A stretch of DNA of 64,000 bases from Propionibacteriales bacterium (GTDB taxonomy: Bacteria; Actinomycetota; Actinomycetes; Propionibacteriales; Nocardioidaceae): contig JAPLCB010000003.1 of assembly GCA_026392455.1 (NCBI GenBank), positions 228,624 through 292,623 of the forward strand, given 5' to 3'. The translations under genes were made by a program, and so were the position numbers. Shown here piece by piece: positions 1 through 8,690 of the stretch (position 1 is the first letter of the stretch; the number at the start of each line of letters is the position of its first letter). The notes beneath the pieces were generated by a model. It worked only from the letters and a program-made list of their open reading frames with translations. It was not told the origin of the DNA and made no database searches.

Positions 1-1
1 G

Positions 2-409
2 GCAGTGGTCACCTATCAGGCAGCCGCCGGGGAGGCGACCAGCCAGCACACCGTGGTAGCGCCCACCGCCGTCGAGACCCCGGCACCGATCATCACGATG
101 CTCCCCTGCGAGAAGGGCACCAAGCTGGTCAAGGGCGCCTGTGTCCGGACCAAGCACCGGATCGTCGTCCGGGAAGCACCCGCGGTCACCGCCGCTGCCG
201 CAGCCGAGGCCGTCGTGCCGGTACCAGCCCGTCCGGGCCCGCGCTCCAAGGACCGCAACAGCACCAGGCCGAACCAGCACCAAGCCGCGGCGCCCGCCGA
301 AGACCGCGACCACGAGTCCGAGGACGAGTCCGACCACGAGTCCGAGGACCACGAGACCGAGGACCACGAGTCGGAGGACCACGAGTCCGAGGACGAGCTC
401 GACGACTGA
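2..409 (+). CDS. C-terminal part of a protein with an acidic His-rich repeat tail
   Basis: The reading frame is open at the left edge, so the true start lies outside the window; a GTG at position 5 is in frame but has no ribosome site that can be judged. About 135 residues are visible. A short module with two cysteines (CEKGTKLVKGAC) is followed by an Ala/Pro/Val-rich linker and a tail of about 35 residues built from repeats of the type DHESE/EDHETE, encoded by a 15-base near-repeat (about 309-397). Such Asp/Glu/His tails can bind metal cations, but that is inference. I do not recognise the family. It converges on the sensor kinase gene, 10 bases away. Confidence 0.6.
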   Translation, partial: AVVTYQAAAGEATSQHTVVAPTAVETPAPIITMLPCEKGTKLVKGACVRTKHRIVVREAPAVTAAAAAEAVVPVPARPGPRSKDRNSTRPNQHQAAAPAEDRDHESEDESDHESEDHETEDHESEDHESEDELDD

Positions 410-419
410 GCGGACCTTC

Positions 420-1697
420 TCACCGCTCGCGGGCGTCTGGGACCAACGGGAGCCGGACCATCGCTCTCGTGCCACCCGGAGCCGCGACCAGGTCGAACGT
501 CCCGGAGGCCGCCGCGACCGTACGACGAACGATCTGGAGCCCCAGGCCGCTGGTCCCGTGCCTACCACCGGACCGGGTCGTACCCGGACCCCCTCGATCG
601 ACGACCCCCAGCACCACGTCACCGTCCCGTTCCTCGACCGTGACGGCGAAGCCGATCCCCTCAGCCGTGTGAGCGAAGACGTTGTCGACGAGGATGTCGA
701 CCACGTCTGAGAGGTCGCGCGGGTCCAGCCCGACGACCAGCCGTCCGTGGTCGAGACGGGTTCCCAGGTCGCGTCCCTGGTCCTCGGCCAGCGCCGACCA
801 GAAGGCAACCCGCTCCCGCACCACCTCGACCGCGTCGCAGGACGCAGCCATCGTGTGCTCGACCGGCCGGCGCGCGTCCCGGACCACGGCGTCGACCGTC
901 CGCTGAAGGTTGCCTACGTGCTGGCGCAGCCTCTCGGCGAGGGCTGGGTCGGCGACCCCGTCGACGTCGATGCGCAACGCGGTGACCGGGGTCCGGAGGC
1001 GGTGGGACAGGTCCCCGACCGCTGCCCGTTCGGTGGTCAACAGCTCGTTGATCCGTTCACCGAGGCGGTTCAACGAGACCGCGAGCGCCTTGGTCTCCGG
1101 AGAGCCCTCGACCACGGCACGGGCCGTCAGGTCACCCTCCCGGAGCTGGTCGGCCACGCCCGCAACGCCGACCACCGGGGCACTGATCCGCCGACCGAAG
1201 CGATCGGCGATCCCCAGCGCTGCGACCAGCATCAGCGCTCCCAGGACTCCCAGCACCGTCCACGCCTGGCTGACCCCCCGGTGCAGCTGCGCCCCGGTCA
1301 CCTCGGTGACCACGACATCGGTGCCGTTGGAGGTCAGGACCGGCACCACGGTGCGGCGACCGTCGCCCACGGAGCGGGTGAACGCCGCGCCGGCGCGCGC
1401 CCGGATGACGTCAGGGTCGTCGACGGCCACGTCACCGCTACCGAGGCGGGCGCCCTCGGCCAGCACCACCGTCGTCCGTGACGTCGAGCGGACGTCGACG
1501 GCCGCAACGGCATCGGCGAGCGCCGGGTCCTCGTGCAGGCTGGAGACCAGGATCGCCACGTCCCGTGCCTCGGCGTCGGCGCCGGCAGTAGCCCGGTCCT
1601 CGGCGAGGCTCTGCACCAGCAGAGCCAACGGGATCAGGAACGCCAGCACCACCGCGGAGGTGGTGGCTGCGACGAGGATCGAGATCCGCCGGCCCAT
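420..1697 (-). CDS. Two-component sensor histidine kinase
   Basis: Membrane sensor kinase of 425 residues. A first membrane helix spans about residues 7-28, then an extracytoplasmic sensor region to about 143, and a second helix at about 147-165. A HAMP-type linker leads to the dimerisation/phosphoacceptor helix with H232 in the motif DLSHRLRTP. The ATPase domain carries the N box (N339 in VDNVFAH) and the glycine box GLGL (about 384-387). It should phosphorylate the response regulator encoded just upstream; stop and start share one base (TGATG), so the two are translationally coupled. The signal sensed cannot be read from the sequence; the adjacent flavocytochrome operon makes redox or metal a reasonable guess only. 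Confidence 0.93.
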   Translation of the reverse strand: MGRRISILVAATTSAVVLAFLIPLALLVQSLAEDRATAGADAEARDVAILVSSLHEDPALADAVAAVDVRSTSRTTVVLAEGARLGSGDVAVDDPDVIRARAGAAFTRSVGDGRRTVVPVLTSNGTDVVVTEVTGAQLHRGVSQAWTVLGVLGALMLVAALGIADRFGRRISAPVVGVAGVADQLREGDLTARAVVEGSPETKALAVSLNRLGERINELLTTERAAVGDLSHRLRTPVTALRIDVDGVADPALAERLRQHVGNLQRTVDAVVRDARRPVEHTMAASCDAVEVVRERVAFWSALAEDQGRDLGTRLDHGRLVVGLDPRDLSDVVDILVDNVFAHTAEGIGFAVTVEERDGDVVLGVVDRGGPGTTRSGGRHGTSGLGLQIVRRTVAAASGTFDLVAAPGGTRAMVRLPLVPDARER

Positions 1698-2386
1698 CAG
1701 ACCTCGTCCGGGTCGGCAAGCCGGACCCCGACACCCCGGACCGTCCTGAGGTACCGCGGCGCGGCGGCGGACTCGCCCAGCTTTCGCCGCAGCCAGGACA
1801 GGTGCACGTCGACCGTGCGGTCCCCGCCACCGTAGGCCTGCTGCCAGACCTCGCTGAGCAGCGTTCGTTTGGTCACCACCTCACCCGGCCGGCTGGCCAG
1901 TGCCAGCAGCAGGTCGAACTCCTTGCGGGTCAGCACCACCTCGACCCTGTCCAGGGTGACTCTCCGCGAGCGCGGGTCGATCTCCAGCCCGCCGACCCGC
2001 ACCGTCCCCTCTCCCGGGCCGGTGCTGCCGCCACGTCTGAGGACGGCCCGGATCCGGGCTGCGACGTGATCGACGCCGAACGGCTTGACGACGTAGTCGT
2101 CGGCACCGGCGTCCAGGGCGGCGACGATGGTGGCGTCGTCGTCACGCGCCGTGAGCACGATGACCGGAACGTCGCTGACGCCGCGCAGCATCCCGAGCAC
2201 GAGCAGACCGTCAACGTCAGGAAGACCCAGGTCGAGCAGCACCACGTCCGGCGGGTCCGAGACGACCGACTCCAGGGCGGCCAGACCCGAGGGAGTGCTC
2301 ACCACTGCGTACCCGTGCGACTCGAGGGCCTTGATCATCGACAGACGGATCGCCGCGTCGTCTTCGACGAGCAGAACGCGGGCCAT
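1697..2386 (-). CDS. OmpR-family response regulator
   Basis: Response regulator of 229 residues. The receiver domain (about 1-115) has the acidic pair E8/D9, phosphoacceptor D52 in VVLLDLGLPD, and the conserved lysine in VVKPFG. The C-terminal winged helix (about 130-225) has the usual features, including VLTRKEFDLLLALASRPGEV and RTVRGVGVRL. First gene of a two-gene operon with the kinase. The start has no Shine-Dalgarno but a TAGCGT hexamer exactly six bases upstream, so the mRNA is probably leaderless. It faces the small membrane protein/reductase operon across a gap of 40 bases, which makes that operon a plausible target. Confidence 0.95.
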   Translation of the reverse strand: MARVLLVEDDAAIRLSMIKALESHGYAVVSTPSGLAALESVVSDPPDVVLLDLGLPDVDGLLVLGMLRGVSDVPVIVLTARDDDATIVAALDAGADDYVVKPFGVDHVAARIRAVLRRGGSTGPGEGTVRVGGLEIDPRSRRVTLDRVEVVLTRKEFDLLLALASRPGEVVTKRTLLSEVWQQAYGGGDRTVDVHLSWLRRKLGESAAAPRYLRTVRGVGVRLADPDEV

Positions 2387-2398
2387 GACCGAACGCTA
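2387..2398 (-). promoter_or_regulatory. Leaderless -10 element of the response regulator
   Basis: TAGCGT (2393-2398, minus strand) followed by exactly six bases and the ATG. This places the transcription start at or next to the start codon. Confidence 0.6.
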
Positions 2399-2426
2399 CG
2401 ACACCCGACCGACCGGGGCTGCAAGG

Positions 2427-2885
2427 ATGGCGTCCGTGAAGCGATGGATCTGGGGCGGCGCAGCGACCTGGATCGGCGTCGTCGCGGCCGGATCGACGAT
2501 CGCGTGGTTCGCCATCGACAGCGCCGGCCGTCAGGTCACGACCGCGCCGGTGCCGACCGCGCCCAGGACCAGCGTGGCCCCGTCCGCTGCGCCGAGCCGC
2601 CCAGCCGCCTCCCCGACGACGGGCTCGACCATCCGCACCCGGGTCGGGTCCTGGAACGGATCCGCCGGTTCGATGACGGTCTCGTGCACCGGGCGTCGCG
2701 CCCGACTGACCGGTGCGACCCCGGCCGACGGGTGGCTGGCCGAGCGGACCGGCGATTCGGGCGGGGTCCGGGTACGGTTCGAGCGCGGCGAGAGCGAAGT
2801 GATCGTGCGCGCAACCTGTACGACGGACAACGGACCGGTCTTCGACGTCGAGAACCGGGCTGACGACGGAGGTAGCGATGACTGA
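2427..2885 (+). CDS. Small membrane-anchored protein coupled to the reductase
   Basis: About 152 residues, family not recognised. One membrane helix near the N-terminus (about residues 7-26, WIWGGAATWIGVVAAGSTIA), then a Pro/Ala/Ser/Thr-rich linker, then a domain of about 95 residues with two cysteines (VSCTG and RATCTT) that could form a disulfide outside the membrane. The frame is open well upstream into the opposite-strand regulator gene; I chose ATG 2427, but GTG 2436 is better spaced from AAGG at 2423-2426. The stop overlaps the reductase start by eight bases, so the two are made together. It may be a partner or electron-transfer accessory of the reductase, which is inference. Confidence 0.65.
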   Translation: MASVKRWIWGGAATWIGVVAAGSTIAWFAIDSAGRQVTTAPVPTAPRTSVAPSAAPSRPAASPTTGSTIRTRVGSWNGSAGSMTVSCTGRRARLTGATPADGWLAERTGDSGGVRVRFERGESEVIVRATCTTDNGPVFDVENRADDGGSDD

Positions 2886-4263
2886 GCACTCCACCGGGTC
2901 GAGCACGGGCCGCCGGTCGTGGCGTCCGGCCGACGTGGTGTCGGCACGCAACCTCGGACCGCTGTCGATCACCGCCCTCGTGGTCGGCTACGTGGCCCTG
3001 TGGCTGGCGCTCCGTCCGAGCGGCGAGCCCACCGGTGCCTATCTCGGCCAGCTGGCCGGCGCCGTCTCGATCCTGCTGCTGTCGGCAGCCCTGGTCCTGA
3101 TCAGCTCCTTGCCGTGGGTCGAGGAGTGGTTCGACGGGATCGACCGCGCGGCGATCTGGCACCGCCGGATGGCCATCACCGGGCTCGTCCTGCTCGCCGC
3201 TCACATCCCGCTCTCGTCGAGTCCGAGCCGGAGCAGCTGGGGCGGGACCCTCGGCGCTGTCGGAGCCTGGGGCATGGTCGGTCTGGCGCTCTGGGCGATC
3301 CTGCCCCGGTGGCAGTCCGTGGTTCCACGGCCCCTGCGCGCGATGATCAAGGCGCTCAAGGACGCGCCGGTCATCCGCGAGGTCCGGACGGTCTTCGGCG
3401 GCTACGAACGCTGGCGCCAGGTGCACCGGCTGACCGGTCTCCTGGTCGCCGCAGCGTTCTTCCACGGCCTCCTCGACGGTTCTCCGTTCCCCAAGTCCGC
3501 GACGCTGCGCTGGTCCTACGTCGCGATCGGCGGGATCGGTCTGGCCTTCTACATCTACCGCGAGGTGCTCGCCCGGTTCGTCACGTCCCTGAACGACTAC
3601 GAGGTCGCCCGGGTCACCCCGGCCGCCCCTGACCTGGTCGAGATCACCCTGCGCCCGCTCGGGCGGCCGATGGTCTTCGTGCCCGGCCAGTTCGCGCTCG
3701 TCTACATCGAGGCGAAGGACGGCTGGCACCGGCATCCGTTCACGATCGCCAGCTCGCCGCACGAAGGGGTCGTCCGGGTCACGGTCAAGGCCCTCGGTGA
3801 CTACACGTCCGCCCTCACCGACCTCCTCGAACCAGGGATGCCGGCCGTGATCGGCGGCCCGCACGGACGCTTCGACCACCGCAAGGGCACCCGGGACCAG
3901 GTCTGGATCGCCGGAGGGGTCGGGGTCGCTCCGTTCCTGAGCTGGATGCGGGCGCTCCAGGAGCACCCGCCGCCGGGCCGGGTACGCCTCTACTACGCCT
4001 TCACCGGGGGGCCGGCACCGTTTGCCGAGGAGCTGGTGGCCCTGGCGGATGCGAGCGACCAGGTGCAGGTGACGCTGGTCGACTCGACCGTCGACGGACG
4101 GCTCACCGCTGCACGTGTCCTCGCGGAGGCCGCCGTCCCTGCCGCCGAGCTCTCGGTGTTCCTGTGCGGGCCGCAAGCGATGCTGCGAGACCTGCAACGC
4201 GGGTTGGCCGACGGCGGCGTCCGGAAGCGCAACGTGCACCGGGAGTACTTCGACTGGCGCTGA
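2878..4263 (+). CDS. Ferric-reductase-like flavocytochrome oxidoreductase
   Basis: 461 residues combining a ferric-reductase-like membrane domain with a ferredoxin-NADP reductase module. Membrane helices occupy about residues 27-230 with histidines at 95, 109, 183 and 196 that could bind haem. The FAD domain has the RHPFTIAS motif at 285-292 and the NAD(P) domain has GGVGVAPF (346-353) and LCGPQAM (429-435). It should pass electrons from cytosolic NAD(P)H via FAD and haem across the membrane. The natural acceptor (ferric iron, quinone, oxygen or a periplasmic protein) cannot be told. Co-translated with the small membrane protein upstream. Confidence 0.9.
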   Translation: MTEHSTGSSTGRRSWRPADVVSARNLGPLSITALVVGYVALWLALRPSGEPTGAYLGQLAGAVSILLLSAALVLISSLPWVEEWFDGIDRAAIWHRRMAITGLVLLAAHIPLSSSPSRSSWGGTLGAVGAWGMVGLALWAILPRWQSVVPRPLRAMIKALKDAPVIREVRTVFGGYERWRQVHRLTGLLVAAAFFHGLLDGSPFPKSATLRWSYVAIGGIGLAFYIYREVLARFVTSLNDYEVARVTPAAPDLVEITLRPLGRPMVFVPGQFALVYIEAKDGWHRHPFTIASSPHEGVVRVTVKALGDYTSALTDLLEPGMPAVIGGPHGRFDHRKGTRDQVWIAGGVGVAPFLSWMRALQEHPPPGRVRLYYAFTGGPAPFAEELVALADASDQVQVTLVDSTVDGRLTAARVLAEAAVPAAELSVFLCGPQAMLRDLQRGLADGGVRKRNVHREYFDWR

Positions 4264-4316
4264 CCGCCTGTGGATCGAGCCGCGGACCCGGACCGGAAAT
4301 GGGCCACCCTGGGGCC

Positions 4317-4706
4317 ATGAGCCCCGACGACGACCGCGAGCACAGCAGCGAGGTCGCTGCGGCTGGTCGCGCCTTCCGTCGGGCCTGCCGCGGACGCCGG
4401 GTGCACCCGACCACGGTGGTCCTCGGCCTGTTCCGAGGGGTGCACGTGGTGCTGCCCGACGCCGACGGACTCGACGGCGGCCTGCGGACCGACCTGGTCG
4501 AGCAGGTGCTCAGCACCCACGAGACGGTCCCGGCGCTGGTCCGGATCACGCGCGGGGGTGCGCTCTGGCCCAGTGACACCGACTTCGCCTGGTACGCCGC
4601 GGCGAACCACGGTTTCGGCAGGCACGGCCGACAGCTGGAGTCCTTTGCCGTGATCACCCGTGAAGGCTGGTTCGACCTGGTCACCGACCACCGCGAACGA
4701 TGGTGA
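4317..4706 (+). CDS. Hypothetical protein, about 129 residues
   Basis: Soluble protein with no membrane segment or signal peptide and no recognised family. It begins with an acidic, charged stretch, then a compact alpha/beta-like sequence with conserved-looking aromatic and charged residues (for example DFAWYAAANHGFGRHGR). ATG 4317 was chosen because the open frame further upstream overlaps the end of the reductase gene; a hexamer CACCCT six bases before this ATG weakly supports it. It lies 53 bases after the reductase gene and converges on the GCS2-type gene 18 bases downstream. Confidence 0.6.
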   Translation: MSPDDDREHSSEVAAAGRAFRRACRGRRVHPTTVVLGLFRGVHVVLPDADGLDGGLRTDLVEQVLSTHETVPALVRITRGGALWPSDTDFAWYAAANHGFGRHGRQLESFAVITREGWFDLVTDHRERW

Positions 4707-4724
4707 GCGCCACCGCTGCGCAGA

Positions 4725-6191
4725 TCACCAGGTGTGCACCGGTTCGTTGCTGTGCATCCGGGTGCGGTACTCCTGCACGGTCTCCCGCAGGGCCTCGGTA
4801 CGGTCGAGGCCGGCGCCCTGGCGGGCACGGACCTGTTCACGGAACCAGCTGGCCCCGTTGCGTCCGGTCAAGCAACGCCCCTCGATGATGCCGAGCAGCC
4901 GGTCCGCCTCCTCGGACCGCACCCCCCAGGCGGTCAGGCCCTCGCGGGCACGGGGCAGCAGCCGCCGCAGGGTGAGCTCGGTGGCCGCGACCTGGCCGAC
5001 CCCGGGCCAGTACACCGCCGCGTCGATCCCGTCGCGCGCGCCGACGTGGAAGTTCTCCTCCGCGGCCGAGAAGGACATCTGGGACCACAGCGGCCGGTCG
5101 TCGGTGGCCAGCGCCCGGGTCAGCCCGAAGTAGAAGGCTGCGTTGGCGAGGGTGTCCACGACGGTGGGCCCCGCAGCGAGGACCCGGTTCTCGACCCGCA
5201 CGTGCGGTGCGCCGGCGACGACGTCGTAGATCGGCCTGTTCCAGCGGTAGACGGTGCCGTTGTGGAGGCGCAGCTCGTGCAGCTGCGGGATACCGCCGGC
5301 GTCCAGGACTGCGAACGGGTCCTCGTCCTCGACGATCGGCAGCAGTGCCGGGAAGTACCGGACGTTCTCCTCGAACAGGTCGAAGATCGAGGTGATCCAG
5401 CGTTCGCCGAACCAGACCCGTGGGCGCACCCCCTGCTCCTTGAGCTCTTCGCTCCGGGTGTCGGTCGCCTGCTCGAAGAGCGGGACCCGGGTCTCGGCCC
5501 ACAGGTCGGACCCGAGCAGGTACGGCGAATTGGCCCCGAGCGCGAGCTGGACCCCGGCGATCGCCTGGGATGCGTTCCAGTACCCGGCGAACTCGTCGGG
5601 ACTGACCTGGATGTGCAGCTGGGTGCTCGTGCAGGCTGCCTCGGGCATGATCGACTCCGAGCGGGCAGCCAGCTTCTCGACCCCGTCGATCGCGATCGCG
5701 ATGTCCTCCCCGCGAGCATCCAGGATCTGGTCGCTGAGCAGCTGGTAGCGCGGATTCGGACTGATGGTCGACGGGCCCAGGTGCCCGGGCTGGAGGGTCG
5801 GCAGGATCCCGATCATCACCAGGTGCGCACCGACGTCGGAGGACCGCGCCTCGGCCTCGTTCAGGCTGGCTCGCAGGTCGTTCTCGTAGCTCGTCAGCCC
5901 GCCGTTGCTCAGCGAGCGAGGCTCCACGTTGATCTCGATGTTGAACTGACCGAGCTCGGTCTGGAACAACGGGTTCGCGATCGCCTCGAGGGCAGCCGCA
6001 TTCTTCAGTGCCGGCAGACCGTCCTCGTCGACCAGGTTGAACTCGATCTCCAGCCCGGTCAGCGGGTCGGCCGCGTCGAACTGCGCCTGGCGGAGCAGCT
6101 TGGCGAAGACGTCGAGGCAGCGCCGGACCTTCTCCCGGTGCCTGGTCCGGTCAGTCCGGCTGAACTCCTGCGCGTCGACGTCCTGACCCAT
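4725..6191 (-). CDS. Glutamate-cysteine ligase family (GCS2-type) protein
   Basis: 488 residues with the features of the ATP-dependent glutamate-cysteine ligase superfamily: GLEIEFNLVD near residue 47 (metal/glutamate-binding acidic strand), INVEPRSL near 85-92, and a Cys/Thr/Gln/His-rich strand CTSTQLHIQV. The family makes gamma-glutamyl bonds. Actinobacteria of this kind usually use mycothiol, so the substrate here need not be cysteine; EgtA-like or other gamma-glutamyl ligation is possible. The gene starts inside the 3' end of the DUF4192 gene (41-base overlap) but has its own TAGGGT-N6-ATG leaderless signal, so it is probably also transcribed alone. Confidence 0.8.
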   Translation of the reverse strand: MGQDVDAQEFSRTDRTRHREKVRRCLDVFAKLLRQAQFDAADPLTGLEIEFNLVDEDGLPALKNAAALEAIANPLFQTELGQFNIEINVEPRSLSNGGLTSYENDLRASLNEAEARSSDVGAHLVMIGILPTLQPGHLGPSTISPNPRYQLLSDQILDARGEDIAIAIDGVEKLAARSESIMPEAACTSTQLHIQVSPDEFAGYWNASQAIAGVQLALGANSPYLLGSDLWAETRVPLFEQATDTRSEELKEQGVRPRVWFGERWITSIFDLFEENVRYFPALLPIVEDEDPFAVLDAGGIPQLHELRLHNGTVYRWNRPIYDVVAGAPHVRVENRVLAAGPTVVDTLANAAFYFGLTRALATDDRPLWSQMSFSAAEENFHVGARDGIDAAVYWPGVGQVAATELTLRRLLPRAREGLTAWGVRSEEADRLLGIIEGRCLTGRNGASWFREQVRARQGAGLDRTEALRETVQEYRTRMHSNEPVHTW

Positions 6192-7254
6192 GCAACGACC
6201 CTAGGTCCGATTCCGGCCCAGAACCAGGCTGCGCATCGCGTGCGGTGCGCAGGACCGGCAGTCCCGAGGTGGGTAGCGGCGCCCAGACCGACGGCGGCGT
6301 CGCCGACTCCAGCAACGCTGCGACGTGCTGGGCGAGGTTGTCGTCGGGGTTCTCCGCCAGGCACCGGTCCAGGGCGCACCAGGCCAGCGCACCGTCACCC
6401 TCGAGCCAGGCCGCGAGGCCCAGCAGCCCGGCGGCCCCGGGGACCAGGTCTGCCGGGGCCCGACGGACCAGAGCGCTCAAGAACACGACGTAGGACGCCG
6501 CATTCTCCCGGCGGAGCTCGGACCAGGCGACCTCACGCAGGGTGTCCAGGCAGAGCAGAACCAGCAGACCCGCGGCATCCTCAGAGCTGAGCTGCGTCGG
6601 GTCCGAACGGGTCCGGGCGATCGTCCGTTGCAGCCAGCGCGCGAGCTCCGCCACGGTCTCCGGCGCCGACTCCGGGCTACCGCAGTCGCGGGACAGCTTG
6701 TCGACGAAGGCTTCAGCTGCGCGGGCCACCCCCTCGATGTCTGCGACGTCGCTGCCGACGAGCGCCTCGCGCATGGCTTCACGGCTCTCGTGGACCACGC
6801 GCCCGTGCAGCACCCCCTGCGCGGTCAACGGGTGCGACCTGAGGTCGAACGCGGTGCCGGGATCGTCCGGCTCGGCCACGCAGAAGTACCGGTCGCCGTC
6901 GACCCGCAGGACGTCGACGACCGCGATCCCGTCAGCCAGGAGTCGTGGCATCAGCAGGTCGGCGAATCGTGCCGCGACGGCAGCGTCGTCGGTGTAGAGC
7001 ACCACGGCCACCACGGTGATCCCGTGCTTGCGCACCACGTCACGCAGCATCGAGGCGACGTAGCGCTGCTCCTGCTCGACGACCGGCAGGTCGACCCGGG
7101 CCTGGAAGGTCCTCACCCCCGCACCCGCACGCTCGGTGTGGCGCGGCGACGAACCGAAGGTGAGCAGGACCACGGAGTCCTCGGGATGGAAGCCGATCAC
7201 GATCGGCACCAGGGCGAGCAGGTCGGCAGGAGTTCGTGCGGTGAAGGTTGTCAT
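6151..7254 (-). CDS. DUF4192 domain protein
   Basis: 367 residues matching the actinobacterial DUF4192 family: the N-terminal signature TPADLLALVPIVIGFHPEDS, a long middle alpha/beta region, and a C-terminal helical region that includes ALAWCALDRCL and PDDNLAQHVAALL. The function of the family is not known. The start ATG 7254 agrees with family N-termini (MTTFTARTPAD) and has CAGTCT six bases upstream, a weaker leaderless-type signal. Divergent from dinB with 113 bases between them; its 3' end overlaps the GCS2-type gene. Confidence 0.85.
   Translation of the reverse strand: MTTFTARTPADLLALVPIVIGFHPEDSVVLLTFGSSPRHTERAGAGVRTFQARVDLPVVEQEQRYVASMLRDVVRKHGITVVAVVLYTDDAAVAARFADLLMPRLLADGIAVVDVLRVDGDRYFCVAEPDDPGTAFDLRSHPLTAQGVLHGRVVHESREAMREALVGSDVADIEGVARAAEAFVDKLSRDCGSPESAPETVAELARWLQRTIARTRSDPTQLSSEDAAGLLVLLCLDTLREVAWSELRRENAASYVVFLSALVRRAPADLVPGAAGLLGLAAWLEGDGALAWCALDRCLAENPDDNLAQHVAALLESATPPSVWAPLPTSGLPVLRTARDAQPGSGPESDLGSLHGSGRRRAGVQPD
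6192..6203 (-). promoter_or_regulatory. Leaderless -10 element of the GCS2-type gene
   Basis: TAGGGT (6198-6203, minus strand), six bases, then ATG. It lies within the coding part of the upstream DUF4192 gene. Confidence 0.55.
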
Positions 7255-7355
7255 CACCCGAGACTGGGACCTGCCCGGCGCGCAGCGACCAGCCACGGAC
7301 CAGCGGTGTGGATCGTCGGCCCGCCCACGCGACCTGTGGAGCCCGGGGAAGCGCC

Positions 7356-7367
7356 TACGATCGGCGG
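7356..7367 (+). promoter_or_regulatory. Leaderless -10 element of dinB
   Basis: TACGAT (7356-7361), six bases, then ATG 7368. No actinobacterial LexA-type box (TCGAAC-N4-GTTCGA) is present between the divergent genes, so SOS control is not evident. Confidence 0.6.
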
Positions 7368-8690
7368 ATGCGCTCCGAGCCGTCGATCCTGCACATCGAC
7401 CTGGATGCGTTCTTCGCCGCCGTCGAGCAGCGCGACAAGCCCTCGCTGCGGGGGAAACCCGTCGTCGTCGGGGGGATCGGCGGCCGGGGAGTCGTCGCAA
7501 CGGCTTCCTACGAGGCCCGCGCCTTCGGGGTGCACTCGGCGATGCCCACGGCGGAGGCGCGTCGCCGGTGCCCCAATGCTGCGTTCCTCGCCGGACGGTT
7601 CCACGCCTACCGCGAGACCAGCCACGCGGTGATGACCCTGTTCCGCAGCATCACCCCGTTGGTCGAACCGCTCTCGCTGGACGAGGCCTTCCTCGACCTC
7701 GCGGGCGCCGACCTGACCGATCTCTCCGTGACCGGCGTCAGCGGGTTCGCCCAGGAGCTCAAGGACCGGGTCCGCGAGGTCACCGGTGGCCTGACCGCCT
7801 CGGTGGGGATCGGCAGCTCCAAGTTCATCGCCAAGATCGCCAGTGAGCTGGACAAGCCCGACGGAATCGTCGTGGTCGCCCCCGGGATGGAACAGGACCT
7901 CCTGCGACCGATGCAGGTCACGGTGATTCCGGGAGTCGGTCCGGCTACCGCCGAGCACCTGCGCCGGATCGGCGTCCACACGGTGGCCGAGCTCGAGCAG
8001 ATCAGCGTCGAGGAGCTCGTCCGGGTACTCGGGACAGCCCAGGGTCGCAGCCTCTACCAGCTCGCGCGCGCCCAGGACGACCGCCCGGTGGTGGCCGAGC
8101 GTGAAGCCAAGTCGATCAGCGTCGAGGACACCTACGAGACCGACCACGTCGACCGGCGGCTGCTGGAAGCCTTGACCGACCGCCAGGCCGCCAAGGTCAC
8201 CGAGCGCCTGCGCAAGGCCCGGTTGTCCGGACGGACCGTGACGCTGAAGGTGCGCCTGCACGACTTCTCCACCCACACCCGGTCAGCGACCCTCCCCGGT
8301 CCGACCGACGACACCCGCACGGTGGCCCGGGTGGCCCGCACGCTCCTGGGCGAGCTCGACACCTCCGGCGGTGTCCGGCTGCTCGGCGTCGGCGTGTCCG
8401 GGCTGGCGGACTGGATCCAGGACGACCTCTTCACCGACACCGACGCCGAGCCCGCGGAGGACCCGGACGAGGAAACTGCCACGGTCCTGGCCTCACTGAC
8501 CCGTCGTCGCTCCTGGCTGCCGGGCCTCGACGTCGTCCACGACGAGCACGGTGAGGGCTGGGTCTGGGGGTCTGGGCGAGGCGTGGTGACGGTCCGGTTC
8601 GAGACCGCCGCCTCGCCCACCGGACGGGTGCTCAGCTTTGCCGCGGACGACCCGGCGCTGCACGTCACCCGGACAGCACCCGAAGAATGA
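7368..8690 (+). CDS. dinB: DNA polymerase IV (Y-family)
   Basis: 440 residues. Error-prone lesion-bypass polymerase. The catalytic acidic residues are in place: D11/D13 in HIDLDAFFAAVEQ and D105/E106 in PLSLDEAFLDL. The thumb helix-hairpin-helix VIPGVGPATAEHLRRIGV and the little-finger domain follow. A QDDLF sequence at about residue 350 fits the beta-clamp-binding motif QxxLF. The C-terminal extension (about 360-440, with HDEHGEGWVWGSGRGVVTVR) is typical of actinobacterial Pol IV. The start is set by the catalytic N-terminus and the leaderless signal. It overlaps the convergent pxpC by 26 bases. Confidence 0.95.
   Translation: MRSEPSILHIDLDAFFAAVEQRDKPSLRGKPVVVGGIGGRGVVATASYEARAFGVHSAMPTAEARRRCPNAAFLAGRFHAYRETSHAVMTLFRSITPLVEPLSLDEAFLDLAGADLTDLSVTGVSGFAQELKDRVREVTGGLTASVGIGSSKFIAKIASELDKPDGIVVVAPGMEQDLLRPMQVTVIPGVGPATAEHLRRIGVHTVAELEQISVEELVRVLGTAQGRSLYQLARAQDDRPVVAEREAKSISVEDTYETDHVDRRLLEALTDRQAAKVTERLRKARLSGRTVTLKVRLHDFSTHTRSATLPGPTDDTRTVARVARTLLGELDTSGGVRLLGVGVSGLADWIQDDLFTDTDAEPAEDPDEETATVLASLTRRRSWLPGLDVVHDEHGEGWVWGSGRGVVTVRFETAASPTGRVLSFAADDPALHVTRTAPEE

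Noticed and set aside
7255..7367. LexA box in front of dinB
   Set aside because: No TCGAAC-N4-GTTCGA-like sequence is present in the gap.
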